A DNA stretch of 16,296 bases from Dietzia timorensis (GTDB taxonomy: Bacteria > Actinomycetota > Actinomycetes > Mycobacteriales > Mycobacteriaceae), in contig NZ_DYXM01000113.1 of the NCBI RefSeq assembly GCF_020742175.1, positions 1 to 16,296 on the forward strand, read 5' to 3'. This document shows positions 6,898-15,000 of this stretch, piece by piece. Position 1 is the stretch's first letter; each line of letters opens with the position of its first letter. The notes beneath the pieces were generated by a model that was given only the letters and a program-made list of their open reading frames with translations, was not told the DNA's origin and ran no database searches. A program made the translations under genes and the position numbers.

Positions 6898-8157
6898 ATG
6901 ACTCGCAAAATGATTTTCGGAGCTGCAGTGTGTACGACGCTCCTGTTTGCGGCCGGCTGCTCTTCCGACAACGAAGCCCCCAACAATGAACCTGTCGTTG
7001 ACGAGGCAGCTCTCGTGACCGGCGACTATCAGACCGAACCGAGCGAGCCCTTCGGCGAATTGGATCAAAACGAAGTTCTGGACTTCGAGTCGCAGCGCAT
7101 GGCCGAATACGTCTCGTTTCCTTACGAGATCAGTTCGGAACTCCCTGATCGAGGACAGACCCCTATTCACGGGATTCGGGATGCTGCGCAGGCATACGGC
7201 GACAAGGCCCAGGAACAAATCTTCCGTGACAACTCGATGCTCATGGGATTCCTGACAAAAGGCACTACCCCGTCAGTGGGCGACGAAGTACCGGCCAAGC
7301 AGCTCAACCACCAAGTACTGAGGTTCGCGTCCGAGGACAATTCGCGTGCAGCGGCCGAAGCGTTGCATGAGTCGTATCTGGCTCCGCAGCCTTCCTTCGA
7401 CGAAACGCAGCCGCCCTCTCCTGGCGGGGAACCGGCAGAAGTTCCCGGGCATCCGGAAACGCTTGCCGTGACCATGCCCGTGTACGACACCGACCACACG
7501 CAAACAGTCCTCGCCTTCACTCCGCGTGGGGAGAAGATGATCCTGGATGTCTTCACCGTGGCGCCGGAGGATGTGCAGTGGGCTCTGGACACGGCCGCGG
7601 ATTCGGTGGATGTCCAAGGACCGCTCATCGATCAGTTCTACGGTGCGGAAACGACACTCAACCCGCGCCCCGAAGACGCGCCGAAGGTGGATCGGGAGGT
7701 CGATCAGGACGAATTGCTCATTTACGCGCTTCCCTCGACAGAAGACGAGAGCAACATGAATGGTTCCGGAAAAGCCGTGTACGGTCCGCGCGGATTCTCG
7801 CACCTCAGCGGAGACTCGGAGCGGACTTACACTGCCCTGGAGGACGCCGGGGTCAAGAACATTGCGTTCTGGGATACCACCGTCATTCGGGCGGAGGACG
7901 ACGACAAGACCGCCAAGCTCGCAGACGAACTCATCGCGATCGACACAGAGTCCGGGTTCAAGGAGGCCGACTCTCCGGCCGGGCTACCCACTGCCACGTG
8001 CATGTCGAAAGCCGAAAGCATGGGAATGCAATACCTCTGCTACATCGTCAACGGTCGCTACATCGGTATAAGCACCGAACTCGACGACCTGGAAGCTGCA
8101 CAGGAGAAGATCTCCGCCCAATACCTGGTGCTCAAGCAGGCAGATCAGAATGCCTGA
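6898..8157 (+). CDS. Predicted lipoprotein L2, paralogue of L1 and L3
   Basis: A 419-residue exported lipoprotein of unknown function. The signal peptide has Arg3/Lys4, a hydrophobic core and lipobox FAAGC, with Cys21 the predicted lipidated residue. A short Asn/Glu-rich tether follows. Shared family motifs, in order, are LVTGDYQTEP, ESQRMAEYVSFPYEI, QVLRFAS, VPGHPET, YGPRGF, TTVIRA and the C-terminal pair Cys368-x12-Cys381 followed by NGRYIG. It is closest in plan to L1 but lacks the Glu/Lys-rich insert before the LPG motif. Unlike L1 and L3 it has a strong ribosome binding site (GGAGG 9 nt upstream), which may set a higher translation level. Its stop codon overlaps the H2 start by 8 bp, the same geometry as L1/H1. 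Possibly a DUF7373-family lipoprotein, from memory only. Confidence 0.9.
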   Translation: MTRKMIFGAAVCTTLLFAAGCSSDNEAPNNEPVVDEAALVTGDYQTEPSEPFGELDQNEVLDFESQRMAEYVSFPYEISSELPDRGQTPIHGIRDAAQAYGDKAQEQIFRDNSMLMGFLTKGTTPSVGDEVPAKQLNHQVLRFASEDNSRAAAEALHESYLAPQPSFDETQPPSPGGEPAEVPGHPETLAVTMPVYDTDHTQTVLAFTPRGEKMILDVFTVAPEDVQWALDTAADSVDVQGPLIDQFYGAETTLNPRPEDAPKVDREVDQDELLIYALPSTEDESNMNGSGKAVYGPRGFSHLSGDSERTYTALEDAGVKNIAFWDTTVIRAEDDDKTAKLADELIAIDTESGFKEADSPAGLPTATCMSKAESMGMQYLCYIVNGRYIGISTELDDLEAAQEKISAQYLVLKQADQNA

Positions 8158-9922
8158 GGACAGCTCGCGAGGTCACGCCTGGTCGCTCGGGATCGATTTC
8201 GGCACGACCAATACCGCGGCAGCCTTCGCCTCCCGAGACTCCGACACGACACATGTCTTCCGACTCGGGGACGATCAACCGTCGCTGTCGTCCTCGGTAT
8301 TCGTCGAATCCCCCGACCAGATTGACGTCGGGGCGGCGGCAATCGACAAGGCGCAGCGCAATCCGTACGGGTTTCTTGCCGTTCCCAAGAACACCGTTTC
8401 CAGCGGGACTGCAAATGTCAATGGCTACGACATACCTGCTTCCGTCGCAATCGGTGCCGTCCTCGATTCGATCGTGCGGCGTGCGGTCGATGCAAACGGC
8501 GGCAGAGCTCCCACGGAATTGGTCTTGACCCACCCCGAGTGGTGGTCCGAGCGGGAAGTCGAGGTTCTCGTCGACGCCGCGCGAAGGCTCGAACTGTCCT
8601 CGACTCGTATTCTCACCGAGTCAGAGCCCCGGTCGGCGGCGATGTACTACTCGCACTCGACCTCGCTCCGGTCCGGAGCGAAGATCGCGGTATTCGATTT
8701 CGGCGGCGGAACGCTGGACATCGCCGTCCTTGAGCTCGGTGCCGATGGCTCCTTTACCGTGTTGTCCTCCGACGGTGCGCCCAACCTTGGTGGCCGCACC
8801 CTCGACTCGATGATCCGCTCTTGGGTCGACCACCAGCTCGAGCTCAATTACCCGGGTGCAGTCGAATACCTGCGCTCGGCTGCGACGGCCGAGCAGATAT
8901 TCCAGCTCGAGAACTCGATTCGCAGGGCAAAGGAGCTGCTATCGCAGACCCGCACGGCCACCATCTCGGTACCGAACCCCGGGCAACAGCAGATACAGCT
9001 CGACATGAGCCGCCAACAACTCGAGCAGATCATTCGGCCGGCGCTCGACGACGCCGTTGCGATCACCCAGCGGACGCTCTCCGCCGGCGGGATCCAGTCG
9101 CCCTACGACCTCGAAGCGCTCTACCTCACAGGCGGCTCCTCGCGAATACCGCTGGTCCACGAACTCCTTTCACCTCTCGGACCGGTCTCCACCCTTGACG
9201 ACCCGAAAACCATCGTCGCCCAGGGCGCGCTTTCCGCGGCCGGGAACATCGCCCGCTCCCTTGCCGTCGCATCGCCGGCCCCCGCGCAGGACTCCCAGTC
9301 CTCCTCGGCGCGGGCAGCGACCGCGGTTGGTTCAGGAACACGGACCCGACGGCGGGGCTTCCTGTTCGCCGTCTCCGCCGTCATCGCCGTGCTGGTAATT
9401 GGTGCGGGTGGGTTCGCGCTGACGAGAAATAGTGCCCCCGATCCCGCACCCGTTGCGGAAGCCCCCGCGGCTCCCGTTCTTCCCGCTACTGACCCGGAAA
9501 CGCTTCTCGCGTCTCTCCCGACCGAGCTTGCCGACGGCCTCTCCGATTGCAAGGCATTTGGGGACACCGATTACGGCGGGATCGAGTTCCAGTGCCATTT
9601 AGATGCCGATTCCGAGTCCGCGAAGGGCAATGTTCGATTCAACACTACGACCATGTTCATCGCAGCCGACGAAGATGCGGCAGGAGTTGAGCTCGCGAAA
9701 ATCCGCGCAGGTTACAAAACTTCTCCGGGCGCGGAAGTCGAAGTCGTCGAGGATCCACAACGCGTCTCCGCAGCTGCCATCAGCAGTGGCGAAGGCACCG
9801 GCACCACGTTGGAATTCGCCAGTGAAGAGACACACATTTCGTTGAGGTCCTTCGATTTCAAATCACCCGACACCGCGAAGGACTTTCTCCGCAAGTCCGG
9901 ACTCATGGCAGAAATTGGATAG
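8150..9922 (+). CDS. Membrane-anchored Hsp70-like ATPase H2 with extracytoplasmic domain
   Basis: A 590-residue paralogue of H1 with the same plan. ATPase motifs are GIDFGTTNT (14-22), Lys80, SEPRSAA with Glu159, DFGGGTLD (183-190, Thr188) and LTGGSSRIP (326-334), so the residues needed for ATP hydrolysis in DnaK appear intact. The Hsp70 peptide-binding domain is absent. An Ala/Ser-rich linker leads to RRR (400-402), a transmembrane helix (404-424), an Ala/Pro-rich spacer and an ectodomain with Cys467-x14-Cys482. The linkers on both sides of the membrane differ from those of H1 far more than the ATPase cores do, which suggests the cores are under stronger constraint. The start at 8150 lies within the last codons of L2; L3 begins 5 bp after the stop. 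Predicted topology is ATPase in, C-terminus out. The substrate and partner are unknown; L2 and perhaps L3 are the obvious candidates. Confidence 0.9.
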   Translation: MPEDSSRGHAWSLGIDFGTTNTAAAFASRDSDTTHVFRLGDDQPSLSSSVFVESPDQIDVGAAAIDKAQRNPYGFLAVPKNTVSSGTANVNGYDIPASVAIGAVLDSIVRRAVDANGGRAPTELVLTHPEWWSEREVEVLVDAARRLELSSTRILTESEPRSAAMYYSHSTSLRSGAKIAVFDFGGGTLDIAVLELGADGSFTVLSSDGAPNLGGRTLDSMIRSWVDHQLELNYPGAVEYLRSAATAEQIFQLENSIRRAKELLSQTRTATISVPNPGQQQIQLDMSRQQLEQIIRPALDDAVAITQRTLSAGGIQSPYDLEALYLTGGSSRIPLVHELLSPLGPVSTLDDPKTIVAQGALSAAGNIARSLAVASPAPAQDSQSSSARAATAVGSGTRTRRRGFLFAVSAVIAVLVIGAGGFALTRNSAPDPAPVAEAPAAPVLPATDPETLLASLPTELADGLSDCKAFGDTDYGGIEFQCHLDADSESAKGNVRFNTTTMFIAADEDAAGVELAKIRAGYKTSPGAEVEVVEDPQRVSAAAISSGEGTGTTLEFASEETHISLRSFDFKSPDTAKDFLRKSGLMAEIG

Positions 9923-9927
9923 TCATC

Positions 9928-11175
9928 GTGAAATTTTTCCCCCACCCGAAGTTCGCTGCCTCGACCGTGTGCGCTCTGTTGGTGTTGACTGCTTGCTCGC
10001 AGGCGAGCGACAGTGGCACCGAGACCGACACACCCACCGAACCTCCCGTCGATGTGGCGGCGCTTGACACTGGTGAGTACGCCACGGAGCCACACGAACC
10101 GTTTGGAAAAGCGGACGATAGCAATGGGCTCGACTTCGAAACGCAAAGGATGGCCGAATTTTTGGCCATGCCATTCGAGATTGACCCGGCGTTAACCGAA
10201 CGAACCAAGCTCCCCCTCCAGTCGATCCGAAGCGCTGCCGAGAACCAGCCGCTTACCGAAGAGGAACAAGCGGCCCTCGACGACAACCAATTCTTGTACG
10301 GCGTGACGAGCGGAGGGGATGTACCTTCCACGGAAGACTCCCCAAATCAGCAGATGATGTATCAGGTGTTGCGCTTCCCGACACCTGAGAACGCAAAGCA
10401 AGCGGCGAATCAGCTCGCATCCGTTGGAGGTGAAGGCTCTGCGCCCGTTGAAATTCCGGGGCATCCGGAAGCCCTCGCGCATACGCGGTTGACCGGGTTC
10501 GATAGCGACTTCACGGTCGTGTCCTATCAACCGCACGGCGAGTACGTGCTCCTCAGCCAGGTACGCGCTCCCGAGGCCGATCGCGACGTTTCTCTTGAAC
10601 GCACCGCGAAGTTTCTCGACGTGCAAGCGCCGCTGATCGATGGTTTCTACGGCGTTGAGGCGTCGGCCGCCCCCAGGCCCGCCGGAGCTCCGAAGGTCGA
10701 CACCACGATCGATCAGAATGAGATTCTCCGCTATACGCTCCCGAGTCTGGAAGGCGACGAAACCTCTAATGGCGGTCACAATATGGGAGCCTTCGGCCCT
10801 CGGGGGTACGCTCTCATGGCTGATCACGCAGAGCCGACCATGAATTTGTTGACGGAGGCGGATGCGAAACACACGGGGTCTTGGGCAACTTCTCTTTTCC
10901 GCGCAGGCAGCGAAGAACAAGCCGAAAGACTTGAACAGGGTCTGATGAAATTGGACTCCGACGACGGCGCGAGCGACGCGGAGCCCCCGAAGGGCCTCCC
11001 AAACGCCAAGTGCCTCAAGGAACCGATTTCGTCCGGCATCGTGCATTCGTGTTTTGTACGCGTGGGCCGATACGTTGGCGTCGCCCAGCAGTTGGATGAT
11101 CGCGAGTCGGTAGACCAGGCGATTTCGGCCCAATATATCATCCTGCAGAAGGCCGATCAGGACATCGAAGACTAG
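9928..11175 (+). CDS. Predicted lipoprotein L3, third paralogue without its own Hsp70 partner
   Basis: A 415-residue exported lipoprotein. The GTG start at 9928, 5 bp after H2, gives a signal peptide with Lys2/Lys8, a hydrophobic core and lipobox VLTAC, with Cys23 lipidated. Family motifs are LDTGEYATEP, ETQRMAEFLAMPFEI, QVLRFPT, IPGHPEA, FGPRGY, TSLFRA and Cys362-x12-Cys375 followed by VGRYVG. The central segment between RFPT and IPGHPEA is shorter than in L1 and L2. The C-terminus differs tellingly: L1 and L2 end in DQDA and DQNA, whose codons contain the ATG of the next Hsp70 gene, whereas L3 ends in DQDIED, has no overlapping ATG, and is followed after 34 bp by the convergent nei gene. 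It may work with H2 as an alternative lipoprotein, or be what remains of a third module. The ribosome binding site is weak, so coupling to H2 translation is likely. Confidence 0.87.
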   Translation: MKFFPHPKFAASTVCALLVLTACSQASDSGTETDTPTEPPVDVAALDTGEYATEPHEPFGKADDSNGLDFETQRMAEFLAMPFEIDPALTERTKLPLQSIRSAAENQPLTEEEQAALDDNQFLYGVTSGGDVPSTEDSPNQQMMYQVLRFPTPENAKQAANQLASVGGEGSAPVEIPGHPEALAHTRLTGFDSDFTVVSYQPHGEYVLLSQVRAPEADRDVSLERTAKFLDVQAPLIDGFYGVEASAAPRPAGAPKVDTTIDQNEILRYTLPSLEGDETSNGGHNMGAFGPRGYALMADHAEPTMNLLTEADAKHTGSWATSLFRAGSEEQAERLEQGLMKLDSDDGASDAEPPKGLPNAKCLKEPISSGIVHSCFVRVGRYVGVAQQLDDRESVDQAISAQYIILQKADQDIED

Positions 11176-11209
11176 CGGGCAGTCCGCGCTGCCTTGGCAT
11201 TCCGCGTTA

Positions 11210-12091
11210 CTAGCGCTGGCAGTTCGGGCAGTAAAAGACTGTTCTGGCGAAGCGATCGGCTGCGCCGGAGTCGCCCGCTAGTTCGCCGAGTTCTCCGGCG
11301 ATGACCATCGTCCCGCAACGCATACACGGCTCCCCGCCGCGCCCGTACACCCAGTGTCGGGCGCGGCGCTTGTCTACCCCGGTGAACATGCGGATCTGCC
11401 GACGCACGTTGATGGCCATCGTCTTGCGGGCGAGCATAAGCAACGGCTCGAGTCCGCCCGCCGCGTCGACCTCTCTCACGGTGTGCCTCGGGTCGATCCC
11501 GCGCAGGAACAACAACTCGCTGCGATACTCGTTGCCGATGCCAGCCACGAGACGCTGGTCAAGGATGGCCGCGCCGATCGCCCTGTCGCCCTCGCCGCGA
11601 ATCCGGCCCAGCGCCTCGGCACCACTCCAGTCCCCGACCCGAAACGACTCCCCCGGCCGCGGCTCGCCGAGAAGATCGGGGCCGATATGTTCCACTCGCG
11701 CCGCCGCCTCCTCGGGCGAAAACACGTTGAGCTCCCCGAGCTCCACGCCGACTGCCTCAGCTCCGCCGTCATCGCCGGAAGTGCGCAGCACAACGCGCGC
11801 AAGGAACGCCGGAAACGTCCACTTGCGCCCAACTTCGTGGACGAACCACTTGCCTTCCATCTTCAGATGCGAATGGATGACGGAGGACAGCGCATCCGCC
11901 GTGGTGGGGACCGAACCCCCGACATCGATGAACAGGTGTTTGCCCACGGCACGCGCCTGCAAAATGCGCCGGCCGGTGAGGTCGACGGTGGCAAACTTCG
12001 GCACGCGGAAATCGGTGCGCGTGAGTACGTAGCCGGCCATCGCCTCGTGGATGCGGGCGGCGGCGCGGTGGACGGTGTCGCCCTCAGGCAT
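11210..12091 (-). CDS. nei2: DNA glycosylase/AP lyase of the Fpg/Nei family, Nei2 type
   Basis: Bifunctional base-excision-repair enzyme that removes oxidised bases and cuts the abasic site; 293 residues. The start is set by biochemistry: the family needs an N-terminal Pro as catalytic nucleophile, and ATG at 12091 gives MPEGDTVH with Pro2 and Glu3, so the six extra codons open upstream (to 12109) are not used. Lys51 in GKHLFI is the conserved strand-loop lysine. HSHLKMEGKW and the helix-two-turn-helix stretch LDQRLVAGIGNEYRSE are present. The C-terminal zinc finger is CMRC...CPNCQR, but 28 residues separate its Cys pairs, against 16 in M. tuberculosis Nei2 as I recall it. It overlaps the end of lhr by 8 bp, so the two form a repair operon, as Rv3296-Rv3297 do in M. 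tuberculosis. Confidence 0.94.
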   Translation of the reverse strand: MPEGDTVHRAAARIHEAMAGYVLTRTDFRVPKFATVDLTGRRILQARAVGKHLFIDVGGSVPTTADALSSVIHSHLKMEGKWFVHEVGRKWTFPAFLARVVLRTSGDDGGAEAVGVELGELNVFSPEEAAARVEHIGPDLLGEPRPGESFRVGDWSGAEALGRIRGEGDRAIGAAILDQRLVAGIGNEYRSELLFLRGIDPRHTVREVDAAGGLEPLLMLARKTMAINVRRQIRMFTGVDKRRARHWVYGRGGEPCMRCGTMVIAGELGELAGDSGAADRFARTVFYCPNCQR

Positions 12092-15000
12092 ATCCGGCTC
12101 CCGAGCCAATTCCCGAGCGCAGGCGCAGCCCCTGCGGGGTCGCGCCGAATCCCGCGCCGCGAAGCTGCTCTGCCCAATGCGAAGCTGCCGCGGGTTCGCC
12201 GTTGATGGTCTGGACAGTCACCGAACCGATGCGGCCGTCGCGCACGAGGGCCGCGAGCTTGCGCACGGCGAGGGTGACAGCATCGTCACGATCGCTATAC
12301 ACGAGTAGAGTCTTTCCTCCACGCTCGAGGTAGAGGGCGAGCTCCCCGTCGACGAGACCCACGAGTGCGCCGGATTTGCGGCCCGCGCGTCCGCCCTCTC
12401 CGGGCGGGGCCGGCCACGGCAGGGCCGCGCCGTATGGGTTAGCGGGATCCGTGGCGGCGAGTACGTGTACCTCGGGGGTGTCCTGCCCCCTGGACCACGT
12501 GGTCTCGTCGGCTGTGGCCTCGTATCCGCGGAGTCGATCGATGGTCGCGCCGTCGGCAAACTGTGAGGCACCGAGCCCCTCGATGTAGTAGCCGCGACGA
12601 GGCCCGCCCGCATCTTCCATCGCTGCTAGAACCTTGTATACGCCCGCGAAGCCGCCGCTGATGCCTTCGGACTCGACCGCTCCGCGAGTGACGACGCCGT
12701 GACGGGCGAGCACGAGTTCGGCCGCTGCGTGCGCCCGAACGGTCGCGTCCGGCTCGGTCGAAGGGGTCGCCGACCAGCGTCCCGCGACGACCGGCGGGGT
12801 GCGCATGCCGGTGCCGATGGTGCCGCCGACGCCCGCGGTGGAGCCTCCGGCAAGAGCTACGCTACCGAGGCGCGCGCGGCCCAGGCGCGGGGCGCGGGAC
12901 GAACGACTTCCCCGTCCGCGCGAAGTCGAACGGTGCGCTGGTGAGCCTGAGCCGGAGGATTTTCCGGCATTACCCGGCGCCGGGAGCGCCCCGGCGAGCA
13001 CCGAGCGCAGGGGCGCGAAGGTGTCGCCCCTGGCGAGGCCGAGCCAGGCGAGTTCCCACAGCGCGTCGCGCACCGCGATCTCCGAGACGGCTGGGATTGC
13101 GTCGCCGTCATCGGCGGTATCGGGTTCGGAACGGCGATCCGTCTCCGCCTTGGTGGCGGCGACAATGTCACGAAAGAACTGCCCTCCCCCGTGCTCGAGG
13201 ACATCGAGGACGATGCGCTGCAGGGGGCCGAGATCCGCGCGGGCGGCGGTTAGATCCGACGCAGGAAGAGTGAGAGGCGCCGAATCAGCGGGGTGGAGAG
13301 ATACGAGACCGTCGCGGGAGCCCGAGCGGCCTCGCCCACACCACAGCACCTCGCCGGCGGCGAGCAGTTCATCCAGCATGCCCGGCTCGTAGTCGCGAAC
13401 GCGTGGGGCGAGGACCAGAGGCTCCCATGCCGAGAGGGGCAACGGGGTGCCGTCGAGCTGTTCGATGACGGCGAGCAGCCCATCGACCCCGTGCTCCTGA
13501 TTGTTATGGCCGAGGCCCTGCCACGCAGGGAGGAAGCGGCCAAGTGCTGCGGGTTCGACCGGTTCGATGGCTGCGCGGAGTTCGGCCAGGCTGCGCTTGC
13601 GAATGCGACGTAGGACTTCCGGGTCGCACCATTCGGTGCCGGTACCGCCGGGGCGGAATTCACCGGCAACGAGTTGGTCGTTCCCCGTGAGACGGTCGAG
13701 CACACCGCGGGCGACGGAGAGCCCGATTCCGAATCGTTCCGCAATCGCGGCAGCGGTGAAGGGAGCGTGCGTACGGGCGTAGCGGCGAACCAACTCGCCG
13801 AGGGGATCCTCGCCGGACTCGAGGAACGTCGCCGCGGTACCCGGCGGTGGTGGGACACCGATGCCGTCGCGGAGGCGGCCGAGATCCTCGCTTGCGACCC
13901 ACCACGTTTCTCCCGCGAAAGAGACTTCTGCAGCGCGGGCGGAACGAGCCAGCTGCTCGAGATTGTGGTCGACCGCTTCGGGGTCCTCGGCGCGCGCGCC
14001 GAGCTCGTCGCTCGTGAGCGGGCCGAGCAGGCGGAGCAGGTCTGCGATGGCCTCGGTATCGCGCGCCTTATAGCCCGCGGCCCGGTGTTGCAGGCGGTCC
14101 TCGACCTGCTCGAGGATCGCCGGGTCGAGCAGCTCGCGCAGTTCGATCCGTCCCAGGAGCTGGCCGAGCAACGAGGGATCGAGGCTGAGCGCGGCGGCCT
14201 TACGTTCGGCGAGTGGCCCGTCGCCCTCGTAGACGAAGGCGCCCATGTAGTCGAACATCAGCGCGGCGGCGAACGGCGAGGCCGTGGAGGTAGTGACCTC
14301 GGAGACCCGAATCTCCCCCGAGGCAATCGAACCGAGAACCTCCTCGAGCGCAGGCACGTCGTACACGTCCTGCAGGCATTCGCGGACCGCCTCGAGGATG
14401 ATGGGAAAGTCCGGGTATTGCTTGGCGACGTCTAGCAGCTGGGACGATTTCTGGCGTTGCTGCCACAGCGGGGCGCGCTTGCCCGGGTCGAGCCGCGGCA
14501 GGAGCATCGCGCGCGCCGAACATTCGCGGAATTTGGAGGCGAACAGCGCCGTGTCTGCGACGTGCGAGGTGACGATGTCCACCGCTTCCAACGGGTCGAA
14601 GACGATCTCGCTTGCGCCGACGGGAGGCTGCCCCGCGCCGGAGGCCCACGAATCAGCGCGGAGGGAATCCAGCGGCGCATCAAGATCGGGAACGGCGCCG
14701 TCATCGGCACCGCCCACGTCCGGGACGCGCAAGATGATGCCGTCGTCGTGGACGACGGGGACGGCGTCGAACCCGTGGCGCGAGGCCAGACGGACGCGGA
14801 TCGCCTCTGCCCACGGCCAGTGCACGCCTGCGCCGAACGGCGAGTGAATGACGACGCGCCAATCCCCTACCTCGTCGCGGAAGCGTTCGACAATGATGGT
14901 CTTGTCCGAGGGCACCACCGACGTGGCTTCGACCTGTTCGGCGAAGAAGCGACGGAGGTTCTCGCGGGCGCGCTCGTCGAGCCCCGCGGATCGCAATCGC

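Larger units (their letters stand above)
3623..11175 (+). other. Tandem lipoprotein/Hsp70-like array (L1-H1-L2-H2-L3)
   Basis: The five genes form two and a half copies of one module: 3623-6770 and 6898-9922 are full lipoprotein plus Hsp70-like units of about 3.1 and 3.0 kb, and 9928-11175 is a lone lipoprotein. All are on one strand with overlaps or short gaps and could form one operon. The copies agree mainly at protein motif level and have diverged clearly in DNA, so the duplication is not recent. No integrase, transposase or attachment repeat borders the array. Hand-counted rows show lower GC inside (55% and 60%) than outside (65% and 78%). Confidence 0.8.

Noticed and set aside
8150..8157. 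Identical ATGCCTGA at the L2/H2 and lhr/nei2 overlaps as a shared regulatory element
   Set aside because: The two sites lie in unrelated genes on opposite strands, and the 8-mer is explained by MP-starting proteins meeting a TGA stop; most likely coincidence.
4932..9922. Housekeeping DnaK chaperone operon
   Set aside because: H1 and H2 lack the peptide-binding domain and the conserved DnaK linker, carry a transmembrane helix, and have no grpE, dnaJ or hspR neighbour.
3623..11175. Phage-defence island or toxin-antitoxin system
   Set aside because: No nuclease, toxin, reverse transcriptase, methylase or other effector domain is visible; lipobox signal peptides and ectodomains point to an envelope role.
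11178..11193. Hairpin GGCAG-tccgcg-CTGCC between L3 and nei2 as a terminator
   Set aside because: Only a 5-bp stem and no T tract on either side; too weak to call, although some termination signal is expected between these convergent genes.
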